A DNA stretch of 64,000 nucleotides, taken from NCBI GenBank assembly GCA_032158295.1, contig CM063253.1, positions 6,727,001 through 6,791,000 of the forward strand, read 5' to 3'. The notes beneath the pieces were generated by a model, which saw nothing but the letters and a program-made list of their open reading frames with translations, was not told the origin of the DNA and ran no database searches. The position numbers and the translations under genes are program-made. This DNA comes from Pycnopodia helianthoides (lineage: Eukaryota; Echinodermata; Asteroidea; Forcipulatida; Asteriidae). Positions 61,201-63,177 of the stretch are shown here, in pieces. Numbering within the stretch: the stretch's first letter is position 1; the number at the start of each line of letters is the position of its first letter.

Positions 61201-63177
61201 TGCAAGATGCAAATGTTGGCAGCTCTGCATCAACCAAAGTAGCCTTTACCGGATACCGGTGTTTGAAACTTCTATAACAACTTTTATCTCGCTGTAACTC
61301 AAATAAAATGTTGGTGCGATACAACACTTTTATACGGAGTCTCATTTGTGCCAGTTACAAAGCTTTTTAATACCTGTTTCTTTTAGGTTGTAATGACTGC
61401 AATGCAAACATTTTCTGGGACGTAATATAACCTAGTGGCGGGCGGGATGGCATAGTGGTTTCTTTCCTCGCCTTCCACCTCTAGGGCCCTGGTTTGAATC
61501 CCGTTGGGGCACTATGTGGAGTGGGTTTTTCAGTCCCTGCCTGATTGGGTGGGTTTTCCCTGGAATATTTCTCGGGTTTTTCTTCCACATCTAAAACTGA
61601 AACTTCCTTCATTGTCTTCTCTCCATGGGGTTCTTGGCTAGTATAGTGATTAAGTTCAGCTCTCTGAGAATCCTTGCCTTCACAACCAGAATTAATAAAT
61701 AAATATTAATAAACAAAATCCGTTCAGAATTGACCAAGATATGAGCAAAAACACACACAAAAATCCTTAGTTTTGCAGTCCTTTTTCTATGTTGTTATGG
61801 GCCATGAATTGCTGCGTGCAGTGTAAACAATGAGCTGCATGTTGCTGCTTGTAGAGTTAACAAAAGCCGTTGCAGATAGTCGCGGTTTATGGGCCCTTTA
61901 CATTTGTTTCTTGGGGCTTTTTATGTCAGCGTTTCATCCCGTCCCTGACTGGTCTAAAAACCTTTGATAACTTTTACCCCTTTAAAAAAAAACATATTGT
62001 CCATGTGGTTTATAACCAAGAGTAGATTATGGTTTGATAAACATTGACTACTTTCTGATTCTGGATGTTGTTTGTATAGTTGGATAACGCTCGGATAGCT
62101 GTGAGTAAGAGTTCTCCGATGATGGAAATGATTAACATGGTGAGTAACTGACATCTCAATCATCACTCAAATCAGCTCTGATACTCATCAGTTGCTATGG
62201 TTACTATATTTATTCACATTGTATGCAAAACATGAATGTGGGTAGAGTTGTGCGTTGGTTCTCTGCTGTGCTCAGAGGGTTTTTCTCCAGGCCCTCTGGT
62301 TTTTTTCTCCTGCTGGAAATTTTTTATTTTTTTATCTGGTTGTGCTCCGTGGTCATATATATTGGTTGTAGCCGTGTCCTTTTTTTAATTCAGCTTCTCA
62401 GCTGTGAGTAAAGATGATTAGCCTCCCAAAACCCTTATCGTGGTAGAGTAGGGGGTTAACCCTGGTGTGTCTGGTTCACATACATGTAGCAAGCACCCTT
62501 GTGTAAAGGTTTCCTCAGGCTTGCGAGCTACAGTGGGTTAGTTCACTTTTGAGGCATCCTTGGTTTCATTACCAGAAATATGTCATAAGTAAAAAATAAA
62601 TAGTGGCTACGGCTGGATCTCCACATTAACATATATTAGCTCTTTCAGTGCCAACTTTATATTAGGCGCTATATAAATCAAATATATTATTATTATTAAG
62701 GTTGTACATTTACAATCTAATTTATGTATTACAAAAAGGTCAGCAGTTGTACATGTACAGCCCATAATATACATGTTACCACGAGAGGGCGTTATCACTC
62801 AGGAAATACTATTGGCTTTGGGATGTACCAAGGTAACGCAAATCAGCGAGATACATTTTGTTTAATGAGAAAGACTTATGACTATTTTGTTTACAGAATT
62901 TTGAAAAAACAAAAAAAAGCTGGGCACTTTGGTTTCAAAGCACAACAAATTGTGGGCACTGAGAGAGTTAAGGCTGCTTTTAGCCACAGCCACAACCGCT
63001 ATATGGGACATGGCCTTTACATAGGGAACTCGTGTCATGGAGACTGTCCAACCGTTGCTCATTGGGGTTTTTTTTTTTTTATTGCAGTGTGCGCAGCATG
63101 TAGACTCTGAAGTCTTGGTGGAGCTGGTGCCCAGGGTGTGTGAACTCGTACGCAGTGGAATCGGCATGGGGACTAAG
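25189..63177 (+). CDS. ECPAS: ECM29 / ECPAS proteasome adaptor and scaffold, exons 1-34 (C-terminal part outside window)
   Basis: 34 exons encode the N-terminal 1436 codons of ECM29, a HEAT-repeat protein that binds the 26S proteasome, bridges the 19S regulator and 20S core, and links proteasomes to membranes and motors and to stress-dependent disassembly. The match follows the vertebrate protein from MAAQDEL through [129 protein letters not shown] and KSSPMM to [14 protein letters not shown]. Start choice: ATG with A at -3 and G at +4, giving the conserved MAAxDEL. Exon phases chain perfectly except in exons 4 and 20, each one base short. The last visible exon ends in phase 0 at 63177, so the remaining roughly 400 residues lie to the right. 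Confidence 0.95.
25211..26076 (+). other. ECM29 intron 1
   Basis: Contains a CTG/CAG-rich inverted repeat (25369-25510: GCTGTTGCTGCTGCTG and its complement around GCAGCAGCAACAGG). The rest is AT-rich without recognisable elements. Confidence 0.6.
26077..26207 (+). CDS. ECPAS: ECM29 exon 2 (residues 8-51)
   Basis: Encodes [20 protein letters not shown] through FLPPVLLKL to EGVRKK, the first conserved helical repeat. The donor GTCAAC is weak, but both the phase and the homology at the KK/V junction require it. Confidence 0.92.
26208..27005 (+). other. ECM29 intron 2
   Basis: AT-rich. The part at 26618-26690 resembles 21108-21170 (words like TAAACCCTTGCAAGGTG). The stretch 26690-26830 resembles the left two thirds of the hairpin repeat at 49589-49731 (TGTTGGCTCTGA, GGTGTGATCTCC, CTGCTCGTCTTC). 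Confidence 0.55.
27006..27122 (+). CDS. ECPAS: ECM29 exon 3 (residues 52-90)
   Basis: Encodes [20 protein letters not shown] through [14 protein letters not shown]; acceptor CCCGTCAG, donor GTTAGT, phase 0 at both ends. Confidence 0.95.
27380..27560 (+). repeat. Dispersed repeat family 4 in ECM29 intron 3
   Basis: Resembles 17440-17640 in an intron of the other gene (shared TCAAAAGTTGA, AATCAGACAGTGCGATCTCC-like words, CACATGGTCT). Confidence 0.6.
27629..27746 (+). CDS. ECPAS: ECM29 exon 4 (residues 91-130), one base missing
   Basis: Encodes [19 protein letters not shown], then the frame slips at about 27686-27689 and continues as [19 protein letters not shown] in another frame. The exon has 118 bases where its phases (in 0, out 2) need 119; one missing C in a CC run restores the frame. 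Donor GTGAGT. Confidence 0.9.
27984..28255 (+). repeat. About 112-bp tandem repeat in ECM29 intron 4
   Basis: Slightly more than two copies, each with CTACTGTCTGACCATTCA, a CCACTGTGG/CCACCGTGG word, AACTATGCCA, ATATCATGTGGTGAATGCA and AGTACACAGTCAACC. Related single or partial copies lie at 40331-40430 (reversed) and 56950-57065. Confidence 0.8.
28581..28736 (+). CDS. ECPAS: ECM29 exon 5 (residues 130-182)
   Basis: Encodes [16 protein letters not shown] and the highly conserved [20 protein letters not shown]. Acceptor CTCCTTCAG, donor GTGAGC. Confidence 0.95.
28768..28959. mobile_element. Inverted-repeat element family M2, copy 1
   Basis: About 190 bp with ends of the type (GGGCC)CAATTTCATAGAGCTGCTTAAGCA inverted at the other end, and a middle with GGATACCAGTCACAAATTGT and ACATGTGACATGGT. 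The left terminus is degraded. Confidence 0.7.
29007..29199. mobile_element. Inverted-repeat element family M2, copy 2
   Basis: Begins GGGCCCAATTTCATAAATCC and ends GAAATTGGGCCC; only 47 bp from the preceding copy, so two insertions sit side by side in intron 5. Confidence 0.75.
29292..29511 (+). CDS. ECPAS: ECM29 exon 6 (residues 182-255), low-complexity linker
   Basis: Encodes a Ser/Thr/Ala/Gly-rich stretch (a run of six Ser after QQTAS, then [13 protein letters not shown]) and then [20 protein letters not shown], which resembles the AKRVIG segment of the vertebrate protein. The vertebrate protein has a Ser/Gly-rich linker at the same place, so this is likely a flexible loop. Confidence 0.92.
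29983..30223. mobile_element. Inverted-repeat element family M2, copy 3 (almost a perfect palindrome)
   Basis: Ends GGGCCCAATTTCATAGAGCT and its complement. The inner arms also pair (CAGGGTTACCAACCAAATTTCC against GGAAATTTGGTTGGTAATCC), so nearly the whole 241 bp can fold on itself. Confidence 0.8.
30296..30564. mobile_element. Inverted-repeat element family M3
   Basis: Left end AATAGACCGATCCATTAAGC and right end GCTTAATGGATCGGTCTATT are perfect complements, extending to CTCCGCCCCTT and AAGGGGTGGGG; about 269 bp, noncoding. Confidence 0.8.
30946..31043 (+). CDS. ECPAS: ECM29 exon 7 (residues 256-288)
   Basis: Encodes [20 protein letters not shown] to [11 protein letters not shown]; acceptor TTTTACAG, donor GTGGGT, phase 2 out. 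Confidence 0.95.
31044..32099 (+). other. ECM29 intron 7
   Basis: Contains an M2-related element (about 31098-31262) and several poly-G/poly-C tracts (31504-31512, 31838-31852). Otherwise nothing recognisable. Confidence 0.6.
32100..32220 (+). CDS. ECPAS: ECM29 exon 8 (residues 288-328)
   Basis: Encodes [19 protein letters not shown] and [22 protein letters not shown] is conserved with vertebrates. Acceptor TTAATTCAG, donor GTAAAA. Confidence 0.94.
32871..33380 (+). mobile_element. tRNA-derived SINE, family A, full-length
   Basis: The head GTCATGGCCGAGCGG resembles a class II (Leu/Ser) tRNA with an A box; the B box is degraded (GGGTTTTTGAATCTAG). Then CACTTGTGTCCTTGTGCAAGGCA, a body, GAGCGCTATATAAGAAGCC and an ATT-rich tail. 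Inserted in ECM29 intron 8 in sense orientation. Confidence 0.75.
33440..33556 (+). CDS. ECPAS: ECM29 exon 9 (residues 329-367)
   Basis: Encodes [20 protein letters not shown] then [19 protein letters not shown], matching the STRVKLKI segment of vertebrate ECM29. Phase 0 both ends. Confidence 0.95.
33993..34065 (+). repeat. tRNA-like SINE head
   Basis: TAGCTCAGTTGGTAGAGC is a good tRNA A-box region and GTTTCAAATCCC a B-box-like T-arm, 40 bases apart. The acceptor stem does not close and there is no discriminator end, so I read it as a tRNA-derived repeat, not a tRNA gene. Confidence 0.6.
34332..34522. mobile_element. Inverted-repeat element family M2, copy
   Basis: Ends GGCCCAATTTCATAGAGCTG and CAGCTCTATGAAATTGGGTC, with the family middle GGATACCAGTCACAAATTGT. 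Confidence 0.8.
34564..34728 (+). CDS. ECPAS: ECM29 exon 10 (residues 368-422)
   Basis: Encodes [30 protein letters not shown] and [19 protein letters not shown], a clear HEAT-like pair matching the vertebrate NTNSKLRTLSLQFVHHIC region. Donor GTACGT. Confidence 0.95.
34729..35835 (+). other. ECM29 intron 10
   Basis: 35220-35400 is the reverse of a dispersed sequence also seen at 49925-50075 (shared TAGTAGCTAGATCAA and GTGCTTTACAAC). 35640-35755 carries the distal end of dispersed family 3. No exon seen. Confidence 0.55.
35836..35885 (+). CDS. ECPAS: ECM29 exon 11 (residues 423-439)
   Basis: Encodes [17 protein letters not shown] (last codon split); vertebrate counterpart MAYSAVGKLSSR. Acceptor TATACAG, donor GTAAGT. 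Confidence 0.93.
36124..36193 (+). CDS. ECPAS: ECM29 exon 12 (residues 439-462)
   Basis: Encodes [20 protein letters not shown] and LST; acceptor TTCTCTAG, donor GTAAGT. Confidence 0.94.
36194..37122 (+). other. ECM29 intron 12
   Basis: The right part (36831-37072) is an M2-like inverted-repeat element. The left part is AT-rich with no recognised element. Confidence 0.55.
36831..37072. mobile_element. Inverted-repeat element, diverged M2 type
   Basis: Starts GGGCCCAACTTCATGGCTCTGC and ends GCAGAGCCATAAGG. The arms also pair inside (TTCTGTGCTTGCG and CGCAGAATTCCC), with GCTTAC words near each end. Confidence 0.6.
37123..37245 (+). CDS. ECPAS: ECM29 exon 13 (residues 463-503)
   Basis: Encodes [20 protein letters not shown] to [10 protein letters not shown]; the IQEALSMM equivalent is conserved. 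Phase 0 both ends. Confidence 0.94.
37635..37738 (+). CDS. ECPAS: ECM29 exon 14 (residues 504-538)
   Basis: Encodes [20 protein letters not shown] and [14 protein letters not shown], matching [30 protein letters not shown]. Donor GTAAGT, phase 2 out. Confidence 0.95.
37846..38302. mobile_element. Inverted-repeat element with about 55-bp termini (family M4)
   Basis: Left end CGGCATAGTTTGTTAATGGC, continuing through TGGCATCCA and AGGGGAACACGATT; the right end is its complement with a 14-bp insertion, ending GCCATTAACAAACTATGCCG. About 457 bp, no coding capacity. Confidence 0.82.
38594..38738. repeat. Near-perfect 145-bp hairpin
   Basis: The left arm runs AATATTGTATGGCTTTG, GTGTGATACAAGAATATATT, GCTCGCGCTATGACAATATT; the right arm is the complement, with a loop of about 10 bases around GACTCGTCTTCGACT. 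Confidence 0.9.
38956..39060 (+). mobile_element. tRNA-derived SINE head, family A2 (fragment)
   Basis: TTGTCATGGCCGAGCGGTCT A-box region followed by degraded sequence; no clear B box. It lies head-to-head with the reverse SINE that follows. Confidence 0.55.
39078..39433 (-). mobile_element. tRNA-derived SINE, family A2, reverse
   Basis: Reading the minus strand: TGGCCGAGCGGTCTAGCTCA, a GGGTTCGAATCCCGGTCATG B box, then GCACTTTTGCCCTTGAGCAAGG. It shares its body with 52020-52318. Confidence 0.75.
39510..39675 (+). CDS. ECPAS: ECM29 exon 15 (residues 538-593)
   Basis: Encodes [16 protein letters not shown], an acidic Ser/Glu-rich loop ([20 protein letters not shown]) and [14 protein letters not shown]; the last part matches PSFPEMVYYIQEK. 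Confidence 0.94.
39676..40475 (+). other. ECM29 intron 15
   Basis: Contains a lone M2-type left end (39718-39755) and, at 40331-40430, reversed copies of the 112-bp repeat word seen in intron 4 (GACTGGTCAGACAGTAGGAGG). Nothing else recognised. Confidence 0.5.
40476..40556 (+). CDS. ECPAS: ECM29 exon 16 (residues 594-620)
   Basis: Encodes [20 protein letters not shown] and KPSIFNQ, matching KYMTGTTVLPFNP of the vertebrate protein. Phase 0 both ends. Confidence 0.94.
40884..41174 (+). CDS. ECPAS: ECM29 exon 17 (residues 621-717)
   Basis: Longest ECM29 exon here, 291 bases, phase 0. Encodes [20 protein letters not shown], then [40 protein letters not shown] and [23 protein letters not shown] (shown in parts), matching the vertebrate IVLYLRMCLAHSAG to VDKTEWIK region. 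Confidence 0.95.
41175..42045 (+). other. ECM29 intron 17, nothing recognised
   Basis: AT-rich with no repeat I could match elsewhere in the window and no credible exon. Confidence 0.55.
42046..42177 (+). CDS. ECPAS: ECM29 exon 18 (residues 718-761)
   Basis: Encodes [20 protein letters not shown] to [15 protein letters not shown]; the EDMRxxAAxLY motif is conserved. Phase 0 both ends. Confidence 0.94.
42699..42845. repeat. 147-bp hairpin
   Basis: Left arm GTTATCACACAAGCGCGAGT, GGAATACGAAAAAATATAGC, GTCCCATATCCAAC; the right arm is its complement with few mismatches, and the loop is near GAGGCCGAAGGCC. Confidence 0.88.
43203..43388. mobile_element. Inverted-repeat element family M2, copy
   Basis: Starts GGGCCAAATTCCATAGAGCT and ends CAGCTCCATGAAATTTGGCC, with the family middle GGATACCAGTCACAGATGAT. 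Confidence 0.78.
43667..43853 (+). CDS. ECPAS: ECM29 exon 19 (residues 762-824)
   Basis: Encodes [40 protein letters not shown] and [11 protein letters not shown], matching [21 protein letters not shown]. Donor GTAACA, phase 1 out. Confidence 0.95.
43854..45224 (+). other. ECM29 intron 19
   Basis: Contains a reversed fragment of dispersed family 1 (44030-44110), an unrecognised AT-rich section and a sense SINE (44821-45168) ending 56 bases before the exon 20 acceptor. Confidence 0.6.
44821..45168 (+). mobile_element. tRNA-derived SINE, family A
   Basis: Head GATGTCATGGCCAAGAGG, B box GTGGGTTCGAATCCCGGTCATG, then CACTTGTGTCCTTGAGCAAG, a 3' part with GTAAAGCGCATTGATACG and ACTATATAAAATCTAG, and a tail of ATT repeats. 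Confidence 0.78.
45225..45474 (+). CDS. ECPAS: ECM29 exon 20 (residues 824-907), one base missing
   Basis: Encodes [20 protein letters not shown] and [10 protein letters not shown], then slips at about 45313-45316 and continues as [20 protein letters not shown] and [20 protein letters not shown]. Phases (in 1, out 0) need 251 bases; 250 are present. One C missing from the CCC run (TTCCCGACGG) restores the frame. The middle is a Lys/Asp-rich linker before the conserved TKLHLVESLL-like helix. Donor GTAGGA. Confidence 0.9.
45597..45930 (+). repeat. Dispersed repeat family 5, copy 1 (related to M1)
   Basis: Shares with 50593-50910 the order GTAAAGTTGAAAATATAAATG, ACTTACATGGTATAAAGATGG, CCCTTGAA, GAAATGCTATAGTTT, and the CATGTACATTTTGGGTCACA-like end. 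The middle also resembles M1 (GATGAGAAATGAATAAA), so the two families may be distant relatives. Confidence 0.65.
46066..46345 (+). mobile_element. tRNA-derived SINE, family B
   Basis: Head GTTGGCGTAGTGGTATCTTG, B box CGGTTCAAATCCCACC, body GTGGATTGGGTTTTTCAG, CTTCCTTCATTGTCTTCTCT and GTATAGTGATTAAGTT, with a tail of five ATGAA/GAAAT units. Confidence 0.78.
46412..46513 (+). CDS. ECPAS: ECM29 exon 21 (residues 908-941)
   Basis: Encodes [20 protein letters not shown] and [14 protein letters not shown], matching the [20 protein letters not shown] region. Phase 0 both ends. Confidence 0.95.
46588..46772 (+). repeat. Dispersed repeat family 3
   Basis: AAAGGCAAAGTATACCTTTG at the left and CCTTCCCTTTAAG at the right; the reversed copy is at 23930-24068. 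Located in ECM29 intron 21. Confidence 0.55.
47091..47318 (+). CDS. ECPAS: ECM29 exon 22 (residues 942-1017)
   Basis: Encodes [20 protein letters not shown] through ARD-like [10 protein letters not shown] to [20 protein letters not shown] and HRRQ. It matches KQIELQFTIGEAITSAAIG and the NPHVRQ end. Phase 0 both ends. Confidence 0.95.
47319..48175 (+). other. ECM29 intron 22
   Basis: The words around 47641-47660 (AATGTAACCCGATCTGTCGA) and 48070-48090 (TCGATAGATCGGGTCACAAA) are roughly inverted, hinting at a decayed inverted-repeat element of about 450 bp. Not otherwise recognised. Confidence 0.45.
48176..48290 (+). CDS. ECPAS: ECM29 exon 23 (residues 1018-1056)
   Basis: Encodes [20 protein letters not shown] and [16 protein letters not shown], matching AACIWLLSLVRKL and LKEIQSAFVSVLSEND. 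Phase 1 out. Confidence 0.95.
48291..49102 (+). other. ECM29 intron 23
   Basis: Contains repeated CGAATCTACACT words (48538, 48689, and reversed near 48635) and, at 48880-49065, a unique-looking sequence around AGCGCAATTCCAAAAACGAT and GGTTCCAGAGAGTTGGCCC that may be an old transposon fragment. No exon seen. Confidence 0.45.
49103..49217 (+). CDS. ECPAS: ECM29 exon 24 (residues 1056-1094)
   Basis: Encodes [20 protein letters not shown] and [14 protein letters not shown]. DVASKGLxLVYE and TLMTGKR are near-invariant in the family. Donor GTTGGT, phase 2 out. Confidence 0.96.
49260..49398. repeat. Hairpin of about 139 bp
   Basis: Left arm ATTGACTGCTTTGAGTGCTATGG-type sequence with GTTAAAACTAGACTCCC; the right arm has GGGAGTCGTAGTTTTAACCA and TAGCACGAGTAAAAGCAGTC, its complement. 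Confidence 0.8.
49401..49583. mobile_element. Inverted-repeat element with TATAACACCCC termini
   Basis: Left end TATAACACCCCAAACATTTC and right end, reversed, TATAACACCCCTTAGAAATATT; 183 bp, noncoding, directly after the hairpin at 49260. Confidence 0.65.
49589..49731. repeat. Palindromic dispersed repeat, family 6
   Basis: Begins AATAGTAAACTTGAGGGGTACAACCCTG and ends with the complement CAGGGTTGTACCCGCAAGTTTACTATT (given in parts). The middle has GGCTCTGAAAAGAGCCGGTGTG, itself a small hairpin. Relatives at 26690-26830 and, as a right end only, at 16363. Confidence 0.72.
50100..50565 (+). mobile_element. 5'-truncated non-LTR retrotransposon (LINE) 3' end
   Basis: At 50112-50156 the frame reads [14 protein letters not shown] then TAA, the kind of LKTHLF-containing C-terminus seen at the end of many CR1/L2-type reverse transcriptase ORFs. 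A 3' UTR of about 400 bases follows, with GTAAAGCGCCTGGGAGC and GGCGCTATATAAATGTG, ending in an ATT-repeat tail (50544-50565). Only this end is present. Confidence 0.65.
50593..50910 (+). repeat. Dispersed repeat family 5, copy 2
   Basis: Matches 45597-45930 through ATTGGTAAGGTTGAAAATATAAATG, ACTTACATGATATAAAGATGG and GAAATGCTATAGTTT (in parts). Confidence 0.65.
51000..51068 (+). CDS. ECPAS: ECM29 exon 25 (residues 1094-1117)
   Basis: Encodes [20 protein letters not shown] and PS, corresponding to the [21 protein letters not shown] segment. Acceptor ATTTTCAG, donor GTAAGA; phases 2 and 2. Confidence 0.92.
51069..52719 (+). other. ECM29 intron 25
   Basis: Right of an unrecognised left section lies a reverse SINE (51628-52318) with an internal insertion of unrelated sequence at about 51675-51975. 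52318-52400 contains a degraded piece resembling dispersed family 2. Confidence 0.55.
51628..52318 (-). mobile_element. tRNA-derived SINE, family A2, reverse, interrupted
   Basis: The minus strand gives TGGCCGAGTGGTCTAGTTCA, B box GGGTTCGATTCCCGGTCATG, GCACTTGTGCCCTTGAGCAA, then the A2 body (ACTGTGAAGGGGGTATAACC). The distal words (GATGGCCACTTCAAGGTGAG on +) are displaced about 300 bases leftward relative to 39078-39433, so a second sequence has inserted. Confidence 0.65.
52720..52837 (+). CDS. ECPAS: ECM29 exon 26 (residues 1117-1156)
   Basis: Encodes [40 protein letters not shown]: almost identical to the vertebrate [20 protein letters not shown] and HHAMWNSRK segments. Confidence 0.97.
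53470..53738 (-). mobile_element. tRNA-derived SINE, family B, reverse
   Basis: Minus strand: CAGTGGTTTCCTTCCCTGCC head, TGGTTTGAATCCCGGACC B box, GTGGATTGGGTTTTCAGATT and the CTTCATCGTCTTCTCCACAC body, shared with the forward copies. Confidence 0.7.
54012..54275 (+). mobile_element. tRNA-derived SINE, family B
   Basis: B box CGGTTCGAATCCCAAACC, then GTGGATTGGGTTTTCAGTCC, CTTCATCATCTTCTCAACAC and CTTGGTTTCATTTTAATACCAG. The head is degraded. Confidence 0.68.
54281..54510. mobile_element. Inverted-repeat element (family M5)
   Basis: The left terminus includes ATAGATAGGTTGCAGTATGA and CGGCCATCTTTACGGGCA; the right terminus, reversed, reads ATAGATAGTTCCCAGTAGAC and GCCATCTTTACGGGCA. About 230 bp, CG-rich middle with CACGCGCGCA, noncoding. 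Confidence 0.75.
54589..54759 (+). CDS. ECPAS: ECM29 exon 27 (residues 1157-1213)
   Basis: Encodes [40 protein letters not shown] and [17 protein letters not shown]. One of the most conserved segments of the family. Phase 0 both ends. Confidence 0.97.
54929..55235. repeat. Inverted-repeat sequence with GGGCTCAATTTCACA termini
   Basis: Starts GGGCTCAATTTCACAAAGAG and ends TTTTTGTGAAATCGAACCCC. It contains several TTAAGATTGATCTTAAG-type short palindromes. Possibly a relative of M2. Confidence 0.5.
55334..55413 (+). CDS. ECPAS: ECM29 exon 28 (residues 1214-1240)
   Basis: Encodes [20 protein letters not shown] and WRNRES, matching [26 protein letters not shown]. Phase 2 out. Confidence 0.96.
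55440..55665 (+). mobile_element. tRNA-derived SINE, family C
   Basis: A-box-like GGTGGTAATCGTGGTAAGAC and B box GGGTTTGAATCCCACCAGAG flank CTGCTCTAGAATGGC; ATATGCCTGTGGATTGTGTT follows. GTAAAGCACTGTATACTCAG at the left is the inverse of CTGAGTATGCAGTGCTTAAC at the right, so the element has inverted ends. Confidence 0.65.
55666..56158 (+). other. Rest of ECM29 intron 28 with local repeats
   Basis: Three diverged tandem copies of a unit of roughly 115-130 bases, each with ATATTGATTGATTGATCAACAATTTGTCC-like words and AGTGCTTTAGAGAAACAGT; the last contains a (GATT)n run at 56054-56080. Confidence 0.65.
56159..56264 (+). CDS. ECPAS: ECM29 exon 29 (residues 1240-1275)
   Basis: Encodes [20 protein letters not shown] and [13 protein letters not shown], matching SSCLALNDLLRGRPLDDII. 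Acceptor TTGGCAG, donor GTATGC. Confidence 0.96.
56668..56755 (+). mobile_element. tRNA-like SINE head, family C
   Basis: TTGGTGGTCTAGTGGTAAGA (A box), CTGCTCTAGAATGG, GTGGGTTCGAATCCCACACG (B box). It lies 30 bases upstream of exon 30. Confidence 0.62.
56785..56832 (+). CDS. ECPAS: ECM29 exon 30 (residues 1276-1291)
   Basis: Encodes [16 protein letters not shown], matching ESVRKAAELALKTLSK. 48 bases, phase 0 both ends. Confidence 0.95.
57454..57893 (-). mobile_element. tRNA-derived SINE, family A, reverse, full-length
   Basis: Minus strand from 57893: GGCGTGTCTTGGCCGAGCGG (A box, Leu-like), GGACTCAAGCTC, B box GTGGGTTCGAGTCCCAGTCG, GACACTTGTGTCCTTAGGCA, body, GAGCGCTATATAAGAAGCCA, and an (ATT)n tail at 57454-57476. 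Best-preserved copy in the window. Confidence 0.82.
57983..59637 (-). mobile_element. Tc1-like DNA transposon, internally damaged, with TA target duplication
   Basis: The outer ends are CAATCCCGGCCAAAATG and its complement GGCCGGGATTG, flanked by TA on both sides (57981-57982, 59638-59639). A 203/204-bp segment with the same inverted tips is present at each end in direct orientation (57983-58185 and 59434-59637). Between them, on the minus strand, is a broken transposase. The surrounding sequence (GGTCCTGC before, GCTAGTCATTG after) continues dispersed family 1, whose empty copy is at about 19590. Confidence 0.78.
58965..59275 (-). pseudogene. Tc1/mariner-type transposase, N-terminal fragment
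   Basis: The minus-strand frame reads [20 protein letters not shown], then [40 protein letters not shown] and [20 protein letters not shown]. This is the paired helix-turn-helix DNA-binding region of Tc1-like transposases, with the [15 protein letters not shown] second helix-turn-helix and the basic RxARKK linker. The DDE/D catalytic part is missing: similarity is lost soon after the conserved Trp, where the frame runs into unrelated sequence. Non-functional. Confidence 0.75.
59707..59828 (+). CDS. ECPAS: ECM29 exon 31 (residues 1292-1332)
   Basis: Encodes [40 protein letters not shown], matching VCVKMCD and LLPCLLDKGMMSTVTEVRALSI. Phase 2 out, donor GTACGT. Confidence 0.96.
59829..60598 (+). 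other. ECM29 intron 31, nothing recognised
   Basis: AT-rich with T-runs; no repeat matched elsewhere in the window and no exon evident. Confidence 0.55.
60599..60761 (+). CDS. ECPAS: ECM29 exon 32 (residues 1332-1386)
   Basis: Encodes [40 protein letters not shown] and [14 protein letters not shown], matching [20 protein letters not shown] and ESLSVLEPQVLNYLSLRA. Donor GTCAGT. Confidence 0.96.
60844..61230. repeat. Dispersed repeat family 2, copy split by an M2 element
   Basis: Left part AGAGCTGCCAACTCTCTCCT to CCATGCTCTG; right part TGATGGACAAATTTGAAAAT to GCAAATGTTGGCAGCTCTG. The uninterrupted copy is at 20640-20925. Confidence 0.7.
60915..61091. mobile_element. Inverted-repeat element family M2, inserted in family 2
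   Basis: Starts GGGCCAATTTCATAGAGCTG, ends CAGCTCTATGAAGTTGGGCC. Both ends fall inside dispersed family 2 at the point where the empty copy reads GTTCTGATGAACAAATTTG. Confidence 0.82.
61440..61705 (+). mobile_element. tRNA-derived SINE, family B
   Basis: Head GGGATGGCATAGTGGTTTCT, B box TGGTTTGAATCCCGTTGG, body GTGGGTTTTTCAGTCCCTGC, CTTCCTTCATTGTCTTCTCT, GTATAGTGATTAAGTT, tail with AATAAATA units. Confidence 0.78.
62080..62139 (+). CDS. ECPAS: ECM29 exon 33 (residues 1387-1406)
   Basis: Encodes [20 protein letters not shown], matching [20 protein letters not shown]. Phase 0 both ends. Confidence 0.96.
62140..63087 (+). other. ECM29 intron 33
   Basis: Starts with a segment (62148-62260) also present, diverged, at 63279-63370 in intron 34. 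62630-62700 contains a GCGCTATATAAATC word and (ATT)n, a SINE/LINE-type 3' tail. The rest is unrecognised. Confidence 0.55.
63088..63177 (+). CDS. ECPAS: ECM29 exon 34 (residues 1407-1436), last exon in window
   Basis: Encodes [20 protein letters not shown] and [10 protein letters not shown], matching [24 protein letters not shown]. Ends in phase 0 before GTAGGT; the next exon should begin at the conserved Gly-Gly-Cys and is outside the window. Confidence 0.96.

Noticed and set aside
62862..63167. 101-residue minus-strand frame over exon 34
   Set aside because: Antisense to a well-supported ECM29 exon and includes a poly-T tract.
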